From positions 614,121-678,120 of the forward strand of contig NZ_FSRI01000003.1 in the NCBI RefSeq assembly GCF_900141775.1: 64,000 bases of DNA, given 5' to 3'. Each line of letters starts with the position of its first letter. The stretch's first letter is position 1. The position numbers were made by a program, and so were the translations under genes. This stretch comes from Salinivibrio sp. ES.052. GTDB lineage: Bacteria > Pseudomonadota > Gammaproteobacteria > Enterobacterales > Vibrionaceae. The notes beneath the pieces are model-generated. The model was not told the origin of the DNA. It ran no database searches and saw only the letters and a list, made by a program, of their open reading frames with translations. Positions 62,962-64,000 of the stretch are shown here, in pieces.

Positions 62962-63059
62962 GCTAGTCTCTTGTCAGACGATTCTCGTAAACTCGCCCAC
63001 GTCTTCCGGCGTTCCTAGTCGTCCAGTGCTTCGCAATGGTACTGACCGAAAACCCTCAA

Positions 63060-63087
63060 CATAATCCTAACTTACATAATGCGCACT
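63060..63087 (-). other. Junction dif-like site between copies 3 and 4
   Basis: Identical to the junction at 55762-55789. Confidence 0.8.
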
Positions 63088-63093
63088 TGGATG

Positions 63094-63333
63094 TCAGAGG
63101 TTTGATGACAAATCAAATGATGCTACCAAAGACTCCCATTGGCTCTTGGTCAATTCTTCTGATGGCTCCATCATGTCATCCTTGTAGCGCGCATCAACAA
63201 CAGTGACAAGATATGATTCATTATCCAGTTCTAAACGTTCTTCAACGTACAATGAAATGTCACAATCTTCTTGTTGTGATGTCCACGTGGTGCCAACTAC
63301 GGGCTCACACGATACCTGATTGGTTTGTCTCAT
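63094..63333 (-). CDS. Small acidic protein of the satellite phage (copy 4)
   Basis: Same product as the gene at 52147-52386. Confidence 0.62.
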   Translation of the reverse strand: MRQTNQVSCEPVVGTTWTSQQEDCDISLYVEERLELDNESYLVTVVDARYKDDMMEPSEELTKSQWESLVASFDLSSNL

Positions 63334-63514
63334 AAATTCTCCCATCACTATAAGTCGTTGGATAGACTTTCAAGCCTAAGCAACTTGGGCATTGTTCTTC
63401 GTGCAAATATACACGTCCTCGGTACATGTATTCGCAATAATTTATGCCTACCTTACCGCAAACCGGACATATGTCCGGCCGCGTATATCGATAGGCGCTA
63501 TGACCATTACACAT
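63305..63514 (-). CDS. Zinc-ribbon protein of the satellite phage (copy 4)
   Basis: Same product as the gene at 52358-52567. Confidence 0.7.
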   Translation of the reverse strand: MCNGHSAYRYTRPDICPVCGKVGINYCEYMYRGRVYLHEEQCPSCLGLKVYPTTYSDGRIYETNQSGIV

Positions 63515-64000
63515 GATCGTGGCGAAACTTCTTCGCTAGCAGTGTTAATGTGAGCGCTTGTGCATCAACCTTAAAATGGCGTGCAACTTGTTCCAGCAAT
63601 TCATCTAAATGCATGGCCATCATCGGTGCACTTGGTCCAAGCTGTCATAAAAAATGATAACGCAATCTTCCACCGCATCTTTGGAAAGCGGCGAGTCTCT
63701 ATCAAGCAAAGAAACACGCTTGACCATATCGTAACAAGTTAATGCCCTGGGCAGTGGCGGATTATATTTATCGACAGGTTTATATTTAACGCCATTTTCT
63801 CTCGCTATGTACTGCACTCGGCGGAAAGGTATGTTTAACTTTTTAGCAAGCGCACTCCCGCCAAAAAGAGGATAATTATCAATGATATAATAGCTATCTT
63901 CTGACATGTACTCCCCATTGAAACCACACCCAGCTTACGCGCCATACTCAAACTGACTGATGTGTACGCCCTAGCTCTTTAGCAATCTCTTTGCGTGTTT
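63507..64000 (-). pseudogene. Two-HTH protein gene, copy 4: partial and frameshifted
   Basis: 3' part of the gene intact in copies 1-3; its start is beyond the window. Three one-base losses break the frame: a T in AAGCTTGTC, a T in ATAATTAGC and an A in CTCAAAACTG of the other copies. Clustering at the window end suggests sequence error rather than decay. Confidence 0.7.

Larger units (their letters stand above)
59439..63087. mobile_element. Satellite filamentous phage prophage, copy 3
   Basis: Third complete unit. Proteins are again identical to copies 1 and 2. Confidence 0.9.
63088..64000. mobile_element. Satellite filamentous phage prophage, copy 4, cut by the window end
   Basis: First 913 bases of a fourth unit. 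Identical to the others up to about 63640; then three single-base deletions appear (near 63643, 63890 and 63953). The right end of the array and its length are outside the window. Confidence 0.85.

Noticed and set aside
52141..64000. The repeats as a CRISPR array or insertion sequences
   Set aside because: Unit length is 3649 bp with full genes and Xer-type junctions; no short repeats with spacers, no transposase and no target duplications.

Overview
The window looks like a Vibrionaceae chromosome 1 in the replication-terminus region (a Vibrio or Salinivibrio relative). A 28-bp site at 52113-52140 reads, on the minus strand, as the classical Vibrio cholerae dif1 sequence as I remember it. The gene content also fits the family: AroG/DUF3069/bactofilin, YceH, a photolyase-CFA operon, a PatZ-type acetyltransferase and DUF3319. 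No rRNA, tRNA or CRISPR array was seen.

1-37 kb is mostly core genome. It holds the 3' part of a hybrid sensor kinase, an RND efflux operon with two adaptor proteins, an SrmB-type DEAD-box helicase, AroG, a bactofilin pair, YceH, a GIY-YIG protein and a frameshifted GGDEF/EAL protein. An eleven-gene light/UV-response operon follows (DUF523-DUF1722, MerR, photolyase, NTF2-like, SDR, amine oxidase-like, DUF1365, Cfa, DUF2878, chalcone-isomerase-like, DUF3833). Two TGTACA-N12-TGTACA elements precede it, which suggests LitR/CarH-type control. Then come a YbjD-type ATPase/nuclease, a LysR regulator, a PatZ-like acetyltransferase, a SPOR lipoprotein, Ddl, a tyrosine recombinase with altered catalytic residues, DUF3319, YciH and a TPR membrane protein.

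37.3-51.9 kb is a defence island. A RES-Xre toxin-antitoxin pair is followed by a CARF-domain sigma54 activator (RtcR-like, GAFTGA intact). Next are a broken type I restriction-like gene start, a DruH/DruE pair (Druantia type III-like) and a metallo-beta-lactamase/membrane-protein pair. Sigma54-type -24/-12 elements lie upstream of the remnant, of druH and of the MBL gene. The last two are each preceded by the same inverted repeat, GTAAT-N4-ATTAC. I infer that one CARF regulator switches on two effector modules.

52.1-64 kb is a tandem array of a 3649-bp element inserted at dif: three complete copies and a fourth cut by the window end. Each unit encodes a filamentous-phage replication initiator, a gene V-like ssDNA-binding protein and a divergent Xre repressor. 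It also carries three accessory genes (two-HTH protein, zinc ribbon, small acidic protein). There are no coat or Zot genes, so it resembles the RS1 satellite of CTXphi. Two oppositely oriented dif-like sites near the unit end suggest CTX-type integration of folded single-stranded DNA. Three one-base deletions in the last 360 bases point to poor sequence at a contig end.
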